From the NCBI GenBank assembly GCA_902464965.1, contig CABQLI010000007.1:1-50977 (forward strand): DNA of 50,977 bases, read 5' to 3'. The stretch is from an uncultured Collinsella sp. Lineage in GTDB: Bacteria > Actinomycetota > Coriobacteriia > Coriobacteriales > Coriobacteriaceae. The notes beneath the pieces were generated by a model. It saw nothing but the letters and a program-made list of their open reading frames with translations. It had not been told where the DNA came from and did not search any database. The position numbers and the translations under genes are program-made. Position 1 is the stretch's first letter. Every line of letters begins with the position of its first letter. This document shows positions 33,803 to 40,893 of this stretch, piece by piece.

Positions 33803-34825
33803 CTACTCCATGGTCTCTTGGCAGACAACCTCGCGGATGGCTCGGATGCGGCGCATGGTGTCGTCGAACTGATCGGGGGTGAGGGCCTGGGCGCCGTCGG
33901 ACCAGGCGCGGCTCGGCTCATCGTGGACCTCAATCTCCAGGCCGTTGGCACCGCAGGCGGTCGCGGCGAGCGCCATGGGCTCAACGTAGCGGGTGTAGCC
34001 GGTGGCGTGGCTGGGGTCGGCGACGACGGGCAGGTGCGACAGGTGGTGCAGCACCGGCACGGCGTTGAGGTCAAAGGTGTTGCGGGTGCGAGTCTCGAAG
34101 GTGCGGATACCGCGCTCGCACAGGATGACGTTGTCGTTGCCCTCGCTCATGATGTACTCGGCGGCCATAAGCAGCTCATCGATCGTGCCGGACATGCCGC
34201 GCTTGAGCAGAATCGGGGTCTGGGTCTTGCCGACCTCTTTGAGCAGGGGGAAGTTCTGGGCGTTGCGGGCGCCGATCTGCATGACGTCAATCTTCTTGTC
34301 CAAGAAGACCTGCACGTCGCGTGGGTCCATGATCTCGGTGACGATCGGCATGTCGAGCTCGGCAGACGCCTCGCACAGCAGGTCGAGGCCGGCGGGGCCC
34401 ATGCCCTGGTAGGCGTAGGGAGAGGTGCGGGGCTTGTAGGCGCCGCCGCGCAGCATCGTGGCGCCGGCGGCCTTTACGCGACGGGCGATGCGGATGAGGT
34501 TCTCGCCCTCGACGGAGCACGGGCCGGCGATGACCTGGAACTGATCGCCGCCGATCTTGACGCCGTGGCCGCAGTCGATGACGGAGTCCTCGGGGTGGAA
34601 CTTGCGGTTGGCGCGCTTGAACGGCTCGGAGACGCGCTGCACGCGTTCGACGACGTCCATGGACTCGAGCAGGAACGGGTCTATCTTGGTCGTATCGCCC
34701 ACCAGGCCGATGATCGTCTCGTTCTCGCCGCGCGAGACATCGGTCTTCAGGCCCTTTTTCTCAATCCAGCTGACGATATGGCTGACGGCCTCGTCGCTGG
34801 CGCTCTGCTTTAAAATTGCAATCAT
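33803..34825 (-). CDS. aroF: DAHP synthase, type I-beta, with N-terminal regulatory domain
   Basis: 339 aa from ATG 34825, which has an AGAGG site eight bases upstream; a longer in-frame form reads through the leader and is rejected. Residues 1-70 form the ferredoxin-like regulatory domain (MIAILKQSASDEAVSHIVSW) known from DAHP synthases of this class, which binds Phe or Tyr. The barrel has VIAGPCSVE, RGGAYKPRTSPYAYQG, IGARNAQNFPLL, LKRGMSGTIDELLMAAEYI and DPSHATGYTRYV. First enzyme of the pathway and first gene of the operon, preceded by an attenuator-like leader. Confidence 0.95.
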   Translation of the reverse strand: MIAILKQSASDEAVSHIVSWIEKKGLKTDVSRGENETIIGLVGDTTKIDPFLLESMDVVERVQRVSEPFKRANRKFHPEDSVIDCGHGVKIGGDQFQVIAGPCSVEGENLIRIARRVKAAGATMLRGGAYKPRTSPYAYQGMGPAGLDLLCEASAELDMPIVTEIMDPRDVQVFLDKKIDVMQIGARNAQNFPLLKEVGKTQTPILLKRGMSGTIDELLMAAEYIMSEGNDNVILCERGIRTFETRTRNTFDLNAVPVLHHLSHLPVVADPSHATGYTRYVEPMALAATACGANGLEIEVHDEPSRAWSDGAQALTPDQFDDTMRRIRAIREVVCQETME

Positions 34826-34835
34826 GGTGTGCCTC

Positions 34836-34898
34836 TCACCTCGATGGATAACTTTTGCAAAAACGGCCCGCATCGCGAGCCGTGTATATATGGTGCAT
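34836..34898 (-). CDS. Candidate leader peptide of the aro operon
   Basis: Twenty codons reading MHHIYTARDAGRFCKSYPSR then TGA. No ribosome site precedes it, but the candidate -10 box ends 8 bases upstream, so the transcript may begin at or next to the ATG (leaderless). The fifth codon is Tyr (TAC) and the nine bases after it are exactly the 5' arm of the terminator hairpin, so a ribosome stalled at this Tyr would cover that arm and allow read-through. Inference from layout; only one early Tyr codon is present, which is weak for classical attenuation. Confidence 0.5.
   Translation of the reverse strand: MHHIYTARDAGRFCKSYPSR
34858..34883 (-). terminator. Attenuator-like terminator upstream of aroF
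   Basis: On the minus strand ACGGCTCGC, loop GAT, GCGGGCCGT (9 pairs, one G-U) followed directly by five Ts. It lies about 33 bases before the aroF start, between the candidate promoter and the gene, so it would stop transcription unless disrupted. Confidence 0.75.
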
Positions 34899-34906
34899 GA
34901 GAGTTT

Positions 34907-34935
34907 ATACTATCTGACTCGCTTTTGCCTTCTAA
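34907..34935 (-). promoter_or_regulatory. Weak candidate promoter of the aro operon
   Basis: Minus strand TTAGAA (34935-34930), 17-base spacer, TAGTAT (34912-34907). The hexamers are imperfect, but the position is right for a start at the leader ATG. Confidence 0.35.
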
Positions 34936-34988
34936 AGTGGGCCGTTGCGCCGCGTCTTCCTCGGAATTGCAAAGCTTTTTCTTTTATT

Positions 34989-35018
34989 TTGATAGCCCGT
35001 GGTGCACTTGGGTATAAT
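34989..35018 (+). promoter_or_regulatory. Promoter of tRNA-Arg(CCG)
   Basis: TTGATA (34989-34994), 18-base spacer, TATAAT (35013-35018), ending 11 bases before the tRNA. Strong match in a T-rich region. Confidence 0.75.
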
Positions 35019-35029
35019 GCCAACCGTTG

Positions 35030-35106
35030 GCCCTATTAGCTCAGGGGATTAGAGCGTCTGCCTCCGGAGCAGAAGGCCGTTGGTTCGAATCCAACATGGG
35101 GCACCA
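35030..35106 (+). tRNA. tRNA-Arg (anticodon CCG), prophage attachment target
   Basis: Acceptor GCCCTAT/ATGGGGC, D stem GCTC/GAGC, anticodon stem TCTGC/GCAGA with loop CTCCGGA (anticodon CCG), T stem GTTGG/CCAAC and encoded ACCA. All stems pair. The integrase gene lies directly beside and across it on the other strand, which marks this tRNA as the integration site. Confidence 0.95.
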
Positions 35107-36501
35107 TTCCAATTTTGCTCGAACCCGCTGGATGTCCAATCTGGCGGGTTCGCCCTTTTTGTCGTAGTTCAGCGTGACCAGTATCTCGTCCTCCGAGACG
35201 ACAGCCTGCCACACGAACGCCTTCAGCAGCGTCGCGTCGTCGAGCGCCGTCCCGCACTGCAGGAAGTCGGCGAAGCGCTCCGGGTCTATCCGCTCGTCCG
35301 TGATGGCCTCGAGGTCGTACCTCGCGCGCGCCTGCTGCTCCTCGAGCTCGGCTATGCGCTCGTTCACGCCCGGTGCTATCACGCCCTGCTCGATGGCGTT
35401 GAGGATGTTCCTCAGGCCCCTCTCCGCGGCCCTGAGCGAGTCCTCGGCCTGCCTGCGGCGCGCCCGCACCTCGGCCGTGTCCGCGCGCTCCGCTACCATG
35501 TTGGCTATCTGCAGCGCCTCGCCGCGGTCGCCGAGCAGCCCGCGCAGCGCCGAGGCTATGGAGCCCTCGAGTTCCTCGCGCCTGATGTTGCGGACGCACG
35601 ACCCCGGGCAGCTGTAGTACTCGTACTTCACATTGTTGCGGCCCCTGCCGCTCACGCCCTGCAGGTTCCTGCCGCATTCCGCGCACAGCGCCGTTCCGGC
35701 GAGGGCGAAGTCGCCCCAGTTCTCCTTTGAGCGCTGCTTGCGGCACTTGATTCCCTGGACCTCCATGAACGTCACCTCGTCCACTATCGCCGGCATCCCG
35801 CCCTCGCGGACGATGCCTCCCCACTCGTACCTTCCCGTGTACCTGCGGTCGCGCAGCATCTGCTGCACCATCGCCTGGCCGCACGGGTTGCCCTTGCGCG
35901 TCCTGAGACCGCGCCGAGCGAACTCGCGCGCTATCGCGTTCATGGACATGCGCTCAAGCCTCAGCGCGAAGGCCTCGCGCACCCACGCCGCCTGCGCCTC
36001 GTCGACCTCGTACTCGTCGTTCCCGTTCCTGTGGTATCCGAAGATGCGCACCCCGTTGGTCTTGCACTTGAGGGCGTTGCCCTCCATGCCGCGCTTGGTC
36101 CTGATGGCGGTCTTTCTCGACTCGCAGGCGGCGAGCCCCTCGAGCAGCTTCTCGTAGATGATGCCCTCCGGGCTGTCGGGTATCTGCTCGAGCGCCGAGA
36201 CCAGCTTGACGCCGTGCGTGGCGAGCTCGCGCTTGTATATCGGCGCGTCGTACTCGCCGCGGCTGAAGCGGTCCATCATGTAGACGAGGACGATCTCGCT
36301 CTCGCCGGCGTTGGCTATCATCCGCTGGAACTCGGGGCGGTCGTCGGTGCGTCCCGACACGGCGCGGTCGCAGTACTCCGCCGCGACCTCGTAGCCCTCG
36401 CGCGCGCACCACTCGCGGCAGACGCGCAGCTGGTCCTCGATCGAGGCCTCGCGCTGCCTGTTGCACGAGAATCTCGCGTATATCACTGCCCTCTTTGGCA
36501 T
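35041..36501 (-). CDS. int: Serine site-specific integrase (large serine recombinase)
   Basis: 486 aa. N-terminal resolvase domain: VIYARFSCNRQREASIEDQL with the catalytic serine at about residue 12, then YCDRAVSGRTDDRPEFQRM and VYMMDRFSRGEYDA. Recombinase domain about 160-270 (NAIAREFARRGLRTRKGNP). Zinc ribbon CAECGRNLQGV...CPGSC at about 270-305, then a coiled-coil segment (about 345-415). The last ~20 residues (LDSNQRPSAPEADALI) are read antisense through the tRNA, so the natural C-terminus was probably changed on integration. Catalyses phage integration at tRNA-Arg. Confidence 0.92.
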   Translation of the reverse strand: MPKRAVIYARFSCNRQREASIEDQLRVCREWCAREGYEVAAEYCDRAVSGRTDDRPEFQRMIANAGESEIVLVYMMDRFSRGEYDAPIYKRELATHGVKLVSALEQIPDSPEGIIYEKLLEGLAACESRKTAIRTKRGMEGNALKCKTNGVRIFGYHRNGNDEYEVDEAQAAWVREAFALRLERMSMNAIAREFARRGLRTRKGNPCGQAMVQQMLRDRRYTGRYEWGGIVREGGMPAIVDEVTFMEVQGIKCRKQRSKENWGDFALAGTALCAECGRNLQGVSGRGRNNVKYEYYSCPGSCVRNIRREELEGSIASALRGLLGDRGEALQIANMVAERADTAEVRARRRQAEDSLRAAERGLRNILNAIEQGVIAPGVNERIAELEEQQARARYDLEAITDERIDPERFADFLQCGTALDDATLLKAFVWQAVVSEDEILVTLNYDKKGEPARLDIQRVRAKLEWCPMLDSNQRPSAPEADALIP

Positions 36502-36556
36502 AATGTGTATGTCACCCTTCCTTCAAGTTGAGTTTGCATGGGTGCACTGGTTGGAT

Positions 36557-36596
36557 GCCCCGTCGGCTAAAGCGGTACCGGCGCTGCCGACGGGGC
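36557..36596 (+). terminator. Hairpin between integrase and the unknown gene
   Basis: Eleven-bp stem GCCCCGTCGGC/GCCGACGGGGC with an 18-base loop, followed on the plus strand by CTCTTTTATC. It lies just beyond the minus-strand gene ending at 36601 and upstream of int, where it could insulate int from the upstream minus-strand transcript. Confidence 0.6.
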
Positions 36597-36600
36597 TCTT

Positions 36601-37497
36601 TTATCTTCCGAGATAGACAACGGTCACCCTCCATATGGGAGAGCCATCGTGACCTTCTCGCTTTTGGCAGCAGGCGAAATAGGGGCGTTCGCCGGCATGC
36701 TCGGCGAGGGTCTTGTAGTGCACGCACCTCGCGCTGACATCGGCCGCCATCGACCCATCCACAAAGACGGCGACATGCGGTTTCGCCGTTGACCCGCGAG
36801 GAGTCGGGATCAGCTCCGTGGAGACCTCGACCGGAAATACCCCGCTTTTTCTCATGCCTGTCCACTTGTCATCCTCGATGTAGACACAGTCTCCGTCCAC
36901 GCCCACCGGCAGTTCTCGCCCGCAAGCCTTCGACAGTTCAAGCCTGGTGCGCTCCGATAAGGCAGCCGACTCGCATTCGGGGGAATGCCTTTCCTCGAAG
37001 CTGACGTCGCGCCCAAGGCCCTTGCAGGCATCGAGCCACGCGAATATCTCCTCAGGCTCGTCGATCATCATGACGACGGTCGGGATTCCCTTGGCGTACC
37101 ATCCCGTCATTCTGCACGACACAGTGATCCTGTATCCGAGCTCCGTAATGTCCTTGAACGTGTTTCCGAGAGCCGACGCTGCCCCAAACACCTTTCCTTT
37201 GTACGCGAGCGCAAAGCCATTGTCCGTAGTGTCCCATACGCCACCCGTGAGCTCGCTTCTCAGCCGCATTGGCTTCGTCACGACCTCGGCATCGAACACA
37301 TCACCTTTACGAATCTTCTTCAACGGCTCGCCGTAATAGACGTATACGGGTCGCTCGCACTCACCGCGAAACGATATGGACTTGCCAACGCCAACCTGCT
37401 GGCCAAGCTTAGCGGCAGCAGCGTCCCCCATCATATCTTTCGCCGTGCTGAGAGCGACGTTAGCGGCGGCTCTCGCAATGTCACCGAACAGACCCAT
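36601..37497 (-). CDS. Uncharacterised prophage protein between integrase and repressor
   Basis: 298 aa, no family recognised. An amphipathic Ala-rich N-terminus (MGLFGDIARAAANVALSTAKDM) precedes a domain starting KSISFRGECERPVYVYYGEPLKK; two similar beta-rich halves seem present (RITVSCRMTGWYAKGIPTVVMMI near 122 and VEVSTELIPTPRGSTAKPHVAVFV near 228). Several cysteines (CESA, CGREL, CCQKRE) are scattered. It ends 3 bases before the start side of the repressor gene unit and is transcribed with it, so it should be expressed in the lysogen. Such positions often hold exclusion or defence genes, but no function is claimed. Confidence 0.75.
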   Translation of the reverse strand: MGLFGDIARAAANVALSTAKDMMGDAAAAKLGQQVGVGKSISFRGECERPVYVYYGEPLKKIRKGDVFDAEVVTKPMRLRSELTGGVWDTTDNGFALAYKGKVFGAASALGNTFKDITELGYRITVSCRMTGWYAKGIPTVVMMIDEPEEIFAWLDACKGLGRDVSFEERHSPECESAALSERTRLELSKACGRELPVGVDGDCVYIEDDKWTGMRKSGVFPVEVSTELIPTPRGSTAKPHVAVFVDGSMAADVSARCVHYKTLAEHAGERPYFACCQKREGHDGSPIWRVTVVYLGR

Positions 37498-37500
37498 AGG

Positions 37501-37716
37501 TCATTCCCCCTCGTCCCACGAACCAGTCCCAAGCAACTCATCGACAGAGCACCCATAGAATCTGGCAAGCTTCACAAGCTTCGTTCCATTTATCTCGCGC
37601 TGCCCGTTTTCAATCATCGAGTACATGGGTACGCCGATGCCGAGTGCGCTGGCAACCTCTGGCTGCTTCTTCTTGTATTTGAGCCTCGTTTCTTTGAGGC
37701 GAAACTTCATGCCCAC
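37501..37716 (-). CDS. XRE-family repressor (CI-like)
   Basis: 71 aa, one HTH_XRE domain: LKETRLKYKKKQPEVASALGIGVPMYSMIENGQREINGTKLVKLARFYGCSVDELLG. GTG start at 37716 has AGGAGG six bases upstream. There is no C-terminal cleavage domain, so it cannot be a LexA-type self-cleaving repressor. Divergent from another XRE gene across a region with three matching operators, which marks it as the lysogeny control protein. Confidence 0.88.
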   Translation of the reverse strand: MGMKFRLKETRLKYKKKQPEVASALGIGVPMYSMIENGQREINGTKLVKLARFYGCSVDELLGTGSWDEGE

Positions 37717-37759
37717 GGTTACCTCCTGTTTCTAAGCGTGAGCATATTGTACAAAAAGA

Positions 37760-37839
37760 TTTACAAATAGTGAAATCATGCTTGCAAACAGCTGAGCACT
37801 AATCTATATTCACGTATTGTGAAGTTCACAAATAGTGAA
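37760..37839. promoter_or_regulatory. Three operators of the lysogeny switch
   Basis: Copies of TTCAC-N5-GTGAA at 37760-37774 (TTTAC-AAATA-GTGAA, one mismatch), 37809-37823 (TTCAC-GTATT-GTGAA) and 37825-37839 (TTCAC-AAATA-GTGAA). The last two are centred 16 bases apart and the last sits just before the ribosome site of the plus-strand XRE gene, so binding should block that gene. Confidence 0.8.
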
Positions 37840-37851
37840 ATGGAGGTGCAA

Positions 37852-38058
37852 ATGAATCCCATTGCTAGCGAACGTGTCCGCATTGGTCTCAGTCAAGAGG
37901 ACCTGGCAGAGAAGATCGGCCTCAAGAGTCGAGCTACTGTCGCCAGTTATGAGAATGGAGGAGAGATCCCCGGCTCGAAACTGGTGGCGATGACTCGCCT
38001 GTTTAAGTGTTCGGCTGACTACCTACTCGGTCTTACCGACAACCGGACGGTGTCCTAA
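37852..38058 (+). CDS. XRE-family regulator (Cro-like)
   Basis: 68 aa. Start at ATG 37852 with TGGAGG eight bases upstream; the longer form lacks a site and overlaps an operator. HTH_XRE: RVRIGLSQEDLAEKIGLKSRATVASYENGGEIPGSKLVAMTRLFKCSADYLLGL. First gene of the plus-strand early operon and directly under the operators, so a Cro-like role in the lytic decision is inferred. Confidence 0.88.
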   Translation: MNPIASERVRIGLSQEDLAEKIGLKSRATVASYENGGEIPGSKLVAMTRLFKCSADYLLGLTDNRTVS

Positions 38059-38184
38059 ATGGACGCCAAAGAACACGAGGAGAAGCCCAAGACCCCGCGC
38101 GAGATAGCGCTCGACACCATGTGCTCGACGCTTCGGGCGGCATACCGGGAATGGGAGAGGAAGGAGGGGAGCAAGAGACAGTGA
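38059..38184 (+). CDS. Small charged phage protein
   Basis: 41 aa, TAA-ATG adjacent to the Cro-like gene and overlapping the next gene by four bases. Very charged, no domain recognised. Real by its tight packing rather than by sequence. Confidence 0.55.
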   Translation: MDAKEHEEKPKTPREIALDTMCSTLRAAYREWERKEGSKRQ

Positions 38185-38543
38185 GGCAATGGTCGACACG
38201 TGAGATCCGGTACCTGAGGGAGCATGCCGGCGACGGAGCCAAGGAGATAGCCAAGGCGCTCGGAAGGACTACCGAGGCCGTGAAGCTCCAGGCGCGGAAG
38301 TGCGGCATATCGCTCCGGCAGCGCTGGATGTGCCCGAAGTGCGGGCGCATGACGTTCAAGCCGCTCAACAAGGCGAACGGCTGGTGCGCGGAGTGCACGA
38401 AGGAGGGCCACATGGCAGACCTCAGGGAGCAGGCCAGCGCGATGCGCGAGGAGGCTGTGAGGTCCAAGCGGAACGACCGCGAGCGGCAGAGGTGCTACAG
38501 CGCCAAGAGCCGCGCGAAAAAGTCCCAAAAAGAAAGACCCTAA
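38181..38543 (+). CDS. HTH and zinc-ribbon phage protein
   Basis: 120 aa from GTG 38181 (GTGA overlap). Residues 3-44 form a SANT/Myb-like helix-turn-helix (QWSTREIRYLREHAGDGAKEIAKALGRTTEAVKLQARKCGIS). Residues 49-71 hold CPKCG...CAEC, a probable zinc ribbon. The tail is Arg/Lys-rich. Most likely a DNA-binding early regulator; it could also be a remnant of a homing-type DNA-binding module. Confidence 0.7.
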   Translation: MRQWSTREIRYLREHAGDGAKEIAKALGRTTEAVKLQARKCGISLRQRWMCPKCGRMTFKPLNKANGWCAECTKEGHMADLREQASAMREEAVRSKRNDRERQRCYSAKSRAKKSQKERP

Positions 38544-38590
38544 AAAGCACCCTAGCCCTGACCTGCGGAAACATCAGAAGGGAACACAAG

Positions 38591-38872
38591 ATGTACACAT
38601 ACAAAGAAGCGAGCGCCCCCAGCTACCAACTTGTGAGCACTCGCCGAAACAGCCCCAGACATGAGGCTCAGACCATCATAGCACCCAAGCCATACCGACC
38701 GACCGTCCGCGAGCAGCTCGACTCCGATGCGTTCAGGGCGGGGGCCATGGCCGGCTTCATCGCCGCCGCGGTCCTGTTCGCGGCGATCCTGACCGTCTTC
38801 GTCCTCCCGACTATGGACGGCGCGGTCCAGGCTGCCAAGGCCGCATGCGCTGCGGGGGCCGTCAATGCGTAA
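38591..38872 (+). CDS. Small single-pass membrane protein
   Basis: 93 aa with one strong hydrophobic segment (about 52-72, AMAGFIAAAVLFAAILTVFV). ATG 38591 has GAAGGGA eight bases upstream. The following gene starts inside its end. Unknown role in the phage early region. Confidence 0.65.
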   Translation: MYTYKEASAPSYQLVSTRRNSPRHEAQTIIAPKPYRPTVREQLDSDAFRAGAMAGFIAAAVLFAAILTVFVLPTMDGAVQAAKAACAAGAVNA

Positions 38873-39203
38873 CGACGAGAGGTACCGCCAGAAGCCGATG
38901 AGCAACCAGCTCGAGATATTCGGCCTCGGCGCGGACGGCGAGCAGGACATGGCGGATGCGCGCGCATGGATAGGCGAGCACCCGCGGGCGTGGGACTTCA
39001 TGGTCGAGCAGGCCACCCGCCTCAACCGCAAGGGCTACGTCTCGATCAACTACCTCATCCACATGGTGCGCAACGAGCTGCACGTCGGCGTGAAGAACGG
39101 CCTCGCGCCGAGCCTCGCCCGCATCATGGAGGCGCGCTACCCGCACCTGAGGCACGCGTTCAACAAGCACCGCTCCAAGAGCGACGGTTTCGTCGATGAG
39201 TAG
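38865..39203 (+). CDS. Conserved phage protein, unknown function
   Basis: 112 aa, soluble. Pattern ARAWIGEHPRAWDFMVEQATRLNRKGYVSINYLIHMVRNELHVGVKN is reminiscent of small early phage proteins found next to nuclease genes, with no known activity. Overlaps the previous gene by 8 and the next by 8 bases. Confidence 0.7.
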   Translation: MRNDERYRQKPMSNQLEIFGLGADGEQDMADARAWIGEHPRAWDFMVEQATRLNRKGYVSINYLIHMVRNELHVGVKNGLAPSLARIMEARYPHLRHAFNKHRSKSDGFVDE

Positions 39204-39564
39204 GAGCAGGAGGACCGCGAGGGACGCGGGCACGAGGTTCGAGCGCCTGGTCGCCGACTACCTCGCCGGGAGGCTGGGGGCCGACATCGACAGGCAGGTC
39301 AAGACCGGCTCGCACGACACGGGCGACATCCGCGGCGTGTCGGTGGCCGGGCGGGGCATCGCGATCGAGTGCAAGGACTACCAGGGGAGGCACGAGCTGC
39401 CCAAGTGGCTGCGCGAGGCGGAGACCGAGCGCAGGAACCGCGGGGCCGACTACGGCGTGGTCGTCTGGAAGCGCCGCGGGACCGCCATCCCCGGCGAGCA
39501 GTTCGTGACCATGACATTGGAGACGTTCGCGGCGATGCTCGCGGGCGCAAATAAGGAGGAATAG
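39196..39564 (+). CDS. Putative PDDEXK-fold nuclease (Holliday-junction-resolvase-like)
   Basis: 122 aa. RDAGTRFERLVADYLAGRLG begins the fold; TGSHDTGDIRGVSVAGRGIAIECKDYQG supplies the D and E-x-K residues of a PD-(D/E)xK active site (about 35-60). Size and position before DUF1351/ERF suggest a phage resolvase or a related structure-specific nuclease. Confidence 0.7.
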   Translation: MSRSRRTARDAGTRFERLVADYLAGRLGADIDRQVKTGSHDTGDIRGVSVAGRGIAIECKDYQGRHELPKWLREAETERRNRGADYGVVVWKRRGTAIPGEQFVTMTLETFAAMLAGANKEE

Positions 39565-39566
39565 CA

Positions 39567-39779
39567 ATGGAGAGCACAAACATCCCGGTGGAGATCGAGG
39601 CCAAGTTCAAGCAGGCCACCGTGAAGGGCGGCGTCGACGTCCTGCAGTTCGAGGTCGACACCGAGGACAGCGCGGCGTTCGACGCCATCCGCAAGAGCGG
39701 CGAGGAGGTCTGGCTGTCCATCCAGAGCAAGCAGCCCCAGATCCTGTTCGTGAGCCACGACGGGGAGGTGACCGAGTGA
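39567..39779 (+). CDS. Small phage protein, unknown
   Basis: 70 aa acidic protein, start 2 bases after the nuclease gene, stop shared with the next start (GTGATG). Beta-strand-rich look (EIEAKFKQATVKGGVDVLQFEV). No family recognised; likely part of the recombination operon. Confidence 0.6.
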   Translation: MESTNIPVEIEAKFKQATVKGGVDVLQFEVDTEDSAAFDAIRKSGEEVWLSIQSKQPQILFVSHDGEVTE

Positions 39780-40000
39780 TGGCGGACTACAAGGGGATGC
39801 TCGCCGAGCTGGCCGACCTCGCCACGGAGGAGCAGGCAATGTTCACCATCTCGGTCATAACGAAGTCCGACGAGGCGTTCGACAAGTTCATGGACGCGCG
39901 CGAGAGGCTCGCCAAGTGGATCGTCGAGCACGCGGTGGTCATCGACGAGGCGCTAACCGAGAGGAAGTACAACCGGATGCTCAACGAGGAGATCAGGTAA
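39779..40000 (+). CDS. Small helical phage protein, unknown
   Basis: 73 aa, mostly helical (ELADLATEEQAMFTISVITKSDEAFDKFMDARERLAKWIVEHA). ATG overlaps the previous stop, and its own stop overlaps the DUF1351 start. Unknown. Confidence 0.6.
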   Translation: MADYKGMLAELADLATEEQAMFTISVITKSDEAFDKFMDARERLAKWIVEHAVVIDEALTERKYNRMLNEEIR

Positions 40001-40893
40001 TGGCTGGGGAGAACGGGGCCGAGGAGGTCGTGGCCGAGGTCATCGAGGAGCAGGGGGCGCCCGACCTCGTCGTCACATACTCGCCGTCCGTCATCAGCGC
40101 GAACTTCGACGCGATGGAGGACAGCATCCGCGCGAAGGTCGCGGACTACGAGGGCGCCAAGTACGACCTGACCAAGGACGAGTCCATCAAGGAGGCCAAG
40201 AACGACCGACTTTACCTCAACGGCCTGAAGAAAGAGATAGAGGAGCGCCGAAAGGCCGTGAAGCGCGAGTACAACAAGCCGCTCGCCGCCTTCGAGAAGC
40301 GCTGCAAGGAGATCACGTCCATCATCGACGGCGCGTCGGACGGCATCAAGGCGCAACTAGACCAGGCCGAGGAGGACCGCAAGTCCCGCGCAATGGCCAA
40401 GCTCAAGGAGCACTACGAGACGTTCGCGGAGCTCCTCGCGCCGGTCGTGCCGTATGAGCGCCTCCACGAGAAGCAGTGGCTCAACAAGGGCTTCGGCGAG
40501 GTGAAGGCGAAGAAGGCGCTCGAGGCCAAGGTCTCCGCCGTCGCGCGCGACTGGGACACGCTCAAGGCGCAGCGCGACTCCATGGCCCACTACGAGGTCG
40601 CCGAGCGCGAACTGTTCCGCACGCTCGACCTGGGCTCGGCGCTCAACGCCGCCCGCGCCGCGGACGAGGAGGACGCCCGCATCGCCGCCATGCGCGAGGC
40701 GGTCGAGTCCAAGCCAGCGCCGCGCCCCGCGATGAGGCGCCAGGCGGAACCCCCCGTCGCGGCGCGCCCCGAACTGTCCTGCGCGTGGACGGTCGAGATC
40801 CCGTCCGCGACCCGCTCGCAGATGGAGCTGCTCGCCGCGGCGCTGCGCGAGCGCGGCATCACCGGCACCATCAAGTGCAAGGGGGTGTGCTAG
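40000..40893 (+). CDS. DUF1351 phage protein
   Basis: 297 aa. ATG 40000 overlaps the preceding stop by one base; longer frames are rejected. Coiled-coil core with YSPSVISANFDAMEDSIRAKV then RLYLNGLKKEIEERRKAVKREYNKPLAAFEKRCKEI, the DUF1351 signature; the C-terminus ends in a small domain (CAWTVEIPSATRSQMELLAAAL). In siphophages this protein sits beside ERF/RecT annealing proteins, as here, and is believed to assist recombination or replication. Confidence 0.85.
   Translation: MAGENGAEEVVAEVIEEQGAPDLVVTYSPSVISANFDAMEDSIRAKVADYEGAKYDLTKDESIKEAKNDRLYLNGLKKEIEERRKAVKREYNKPLAAFEKRCKEITSIIDGASDGIKAQLDQAEEDRKSRAMAKLKEHYETFAELLAPVVPYERLHEKQWLNKGFGEVKAKKALEAKVSAVARDWDTLKAQRDSMAHYEVAERELFRTLDLGSALNAARAADEEDARIAAMREAVESKPAPRPAMRRQAEPPVAARPELSCAWTVEIPSATRSQMELLAAALRERGITGTIKCKGVC

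Noticed and set aside
32801..34813. Long plus-strand open frame opposite aroB, tyrA and aroF
   Set aside because: Covers three well-supported genes on the other strand and has shadow-like composition.
35041..35100. Protein-coding meaning of the LDSNQRP-type integrase tail
   Set aside because: These residues are simply tRNA sequence read antisense and should not be taken as a conserved domain.
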